NCBI RefSeq assembly: GCF_036014215.1 | Contig: NZ_CP107921.1 | Location: 6,569,501-6,633,500 of the forward strand | Source of the DNA: Streptomyces sp. NBC_00440 | GTDB lineage: Bacteria > Actinomycetota > Actinomycetes > Streptomycetales > Streptomycetaceae | Length of the DNA: 64,000 bases | Direction: 5' to 3' | Shown here: positions 63,477-64,000 of the stretch, piece after piece | Layout: each line of letters starts with the position of its first letter | Numbering within the stretch: position 1 is the first letter of the stretch | Made by a program: the position numbers and the translations under genes | Notes under the pieces: model-generated | The model's database searches: none | The model's input: the letters and a program-made list of their open reading frames with translations, nothing else | What the model was told of the DNA's origin: nothing

Positions 63477-64000
63477 ATGGGATCCACCTCCGCCCGCACC
63501 AATGAGGGCCTCGGCCGTCGTGATCTGATCAAGCGGTCTGCCGCTCTCGGCCTGATCACCGTTCCGACGATGAGTTTCCTCTCTGCCTGCGCGAGCAGTG
63601 ACAGCAGCGGCGACAAGCAGGTCAAAAAGGGCAAGACGACCGCCAGTAACCCGCTGGGTGTGAACGAGACCGCCCCGCTCGACATGGTCGTCTTCGACGG
63701 TGGCTTCGGCACCGACTACGCCAAGGCCGCCAACGCGCTGTACTCGAAGGCGCACCCGAAGTCGAAGGTGAACTTCTCGGCCACGCAGAAGATCCAGTCG
63801 GAGCTGCAGCCGCGCTTCAACGGCGGCACCCCGCCGGACCTGATCGACAACTCGGGCGCCGAGCAGATGGACATGGGTGTCCTGGTCGGCAAGAAGCAGC
63901 TGACCGACCTCACGCCGCTGCTGGACGCGCCGTCCGTCGACGACCCGGCCAAGAAGGTCAGGGACACCCTGCGCGCGGGCATCGTGGAGATGGGCCAGTA
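63477..64000 (+). CDS. ngcE: N-acetylglucosamine/chitobiose ABC transporter binding protein NgcE (3' end outside window)
   Basis: The first 174 residues are present. Twin arginines and a lipobox (GRRDLIKRSAALGLI ... MSFLSAC) make it a probable Tat-exported lipoprotein, anchored through the Cys. The mature part begins APLDMVVFDGGFGTDYAKAANALYSKAHPKSKV with an FNGGTPPDLIDNSG loop, matching NgcE-type solute-binding proteins for GlcNAc and chitobiose. The permease genes would lie downstream of the window. ATG 63477 was chosen because the signal follows directly and GAGGAC lies upstream. No stop is reached before the window ends. Confidence 0.9.
   Translation, partial: MGSTSARTNEGLGRRDLIKRSAALGLITVPTMSFLSACASSDSSGDKQVKKGKTTASNPLGVNETAPLDMVVFDGGFGTDYAKAANALYSKAHPKSKVNFSATQKIQSELQPRFNGGTPPDLIDNSGAEQMDMGVLVGKKQLTDLTPLLDAPSVDDPAKKVRDTLRAGIVEMGQ

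Overview
The window is high-GC DNA with the codon habits of Streptomyces: GTG and TTG starts, 4-bp ATGA/GTGA gene overlaps, rare TTA codons, a conservon, Tat signals, an aconitase beside an HTH-MurA gene, and a chitobiose-type ABC binding protein. All functions are read from sequence by eye; no database search was run.

Left chromosomal part (1-17438). After the end of a hydrolase gene comes a large acyl-CoA oxidase-like gene with a TTA codon. It converges on a complete conservon, cvnA-B-C-D-E, whose P450 is of the CYP157 kind without a normal ExxR motif. Next are a SpoIIE/PP2C phosphatase, a small membrane protein, a FetB-like permease, a secreted SH3-like protein, a TetR regulator divergent from a secreted protein with two matching operators between them, and a Tat-exported GH2 glycosidase under a GACAACGTTGTC operator.

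Genomic island (17439-49961, about 32.5 kb). An exact 18-bp direct repeat of the murA 3' end marks both borders. The presumed murA terminator has been left outside the left border, 32 kb from the gene. Inner repeats of AGTCCCAG spaced by 11 bp lie near both ends and look like recombinase arm sites. No integrase was found. Contents in order: a frameshifted IS1380-type transposase; an ImmA-like metallopeptidase, MAB_1171c-type membrane protein and XRE regulator; and a natural-product cluster in three blocks. Block 1 (22330-30364) has a 2-epi-5-epi-valiolone synthase-type cyclase, SDR, HAD phosphatase, ROK kinase, two medium-chain dehydrogenases, a TIM-barrel isomerase and an exporter, almost all overlapping. 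Block 2 (30617-37334) has a second exporter, three membrane acyltransferases (two recently duplicated), a hydrolase and a quinone-oxidoreductase-like enzyme. Block 3 (37735-46760) has a P-loop kinase, a GH3-type acyl-adenylating ligase, two methyltransferases, a flavin monooxygenase, a protein that reads like a class I aminoacyl-tRNA synthetase catalytic core, an unknown protein, a LysR ligand domain without HTH and a hydrolase. I infer an acylated, methylated C7-cyclitol product. No aminotransferase, glycosyltransferase, PKS or NRPS is visible. The right end holds a MerR/hydrolase pair, a truncated exporter and decayed genes.

Right chromosomal part (49962-64000). The HTH-MurA fusion gene has a palindrome just upstream of its start. 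It is followed by an ArsR regulator divergent from an S41 peptidase, a bacterial pentameric ligand-gated channel homologue, aconitase, xylose isomerase, a secreted GH92 alpha-mannosidase under the same GACAACGTTGTC operator as the GH2 gene, and the start of ngcE.
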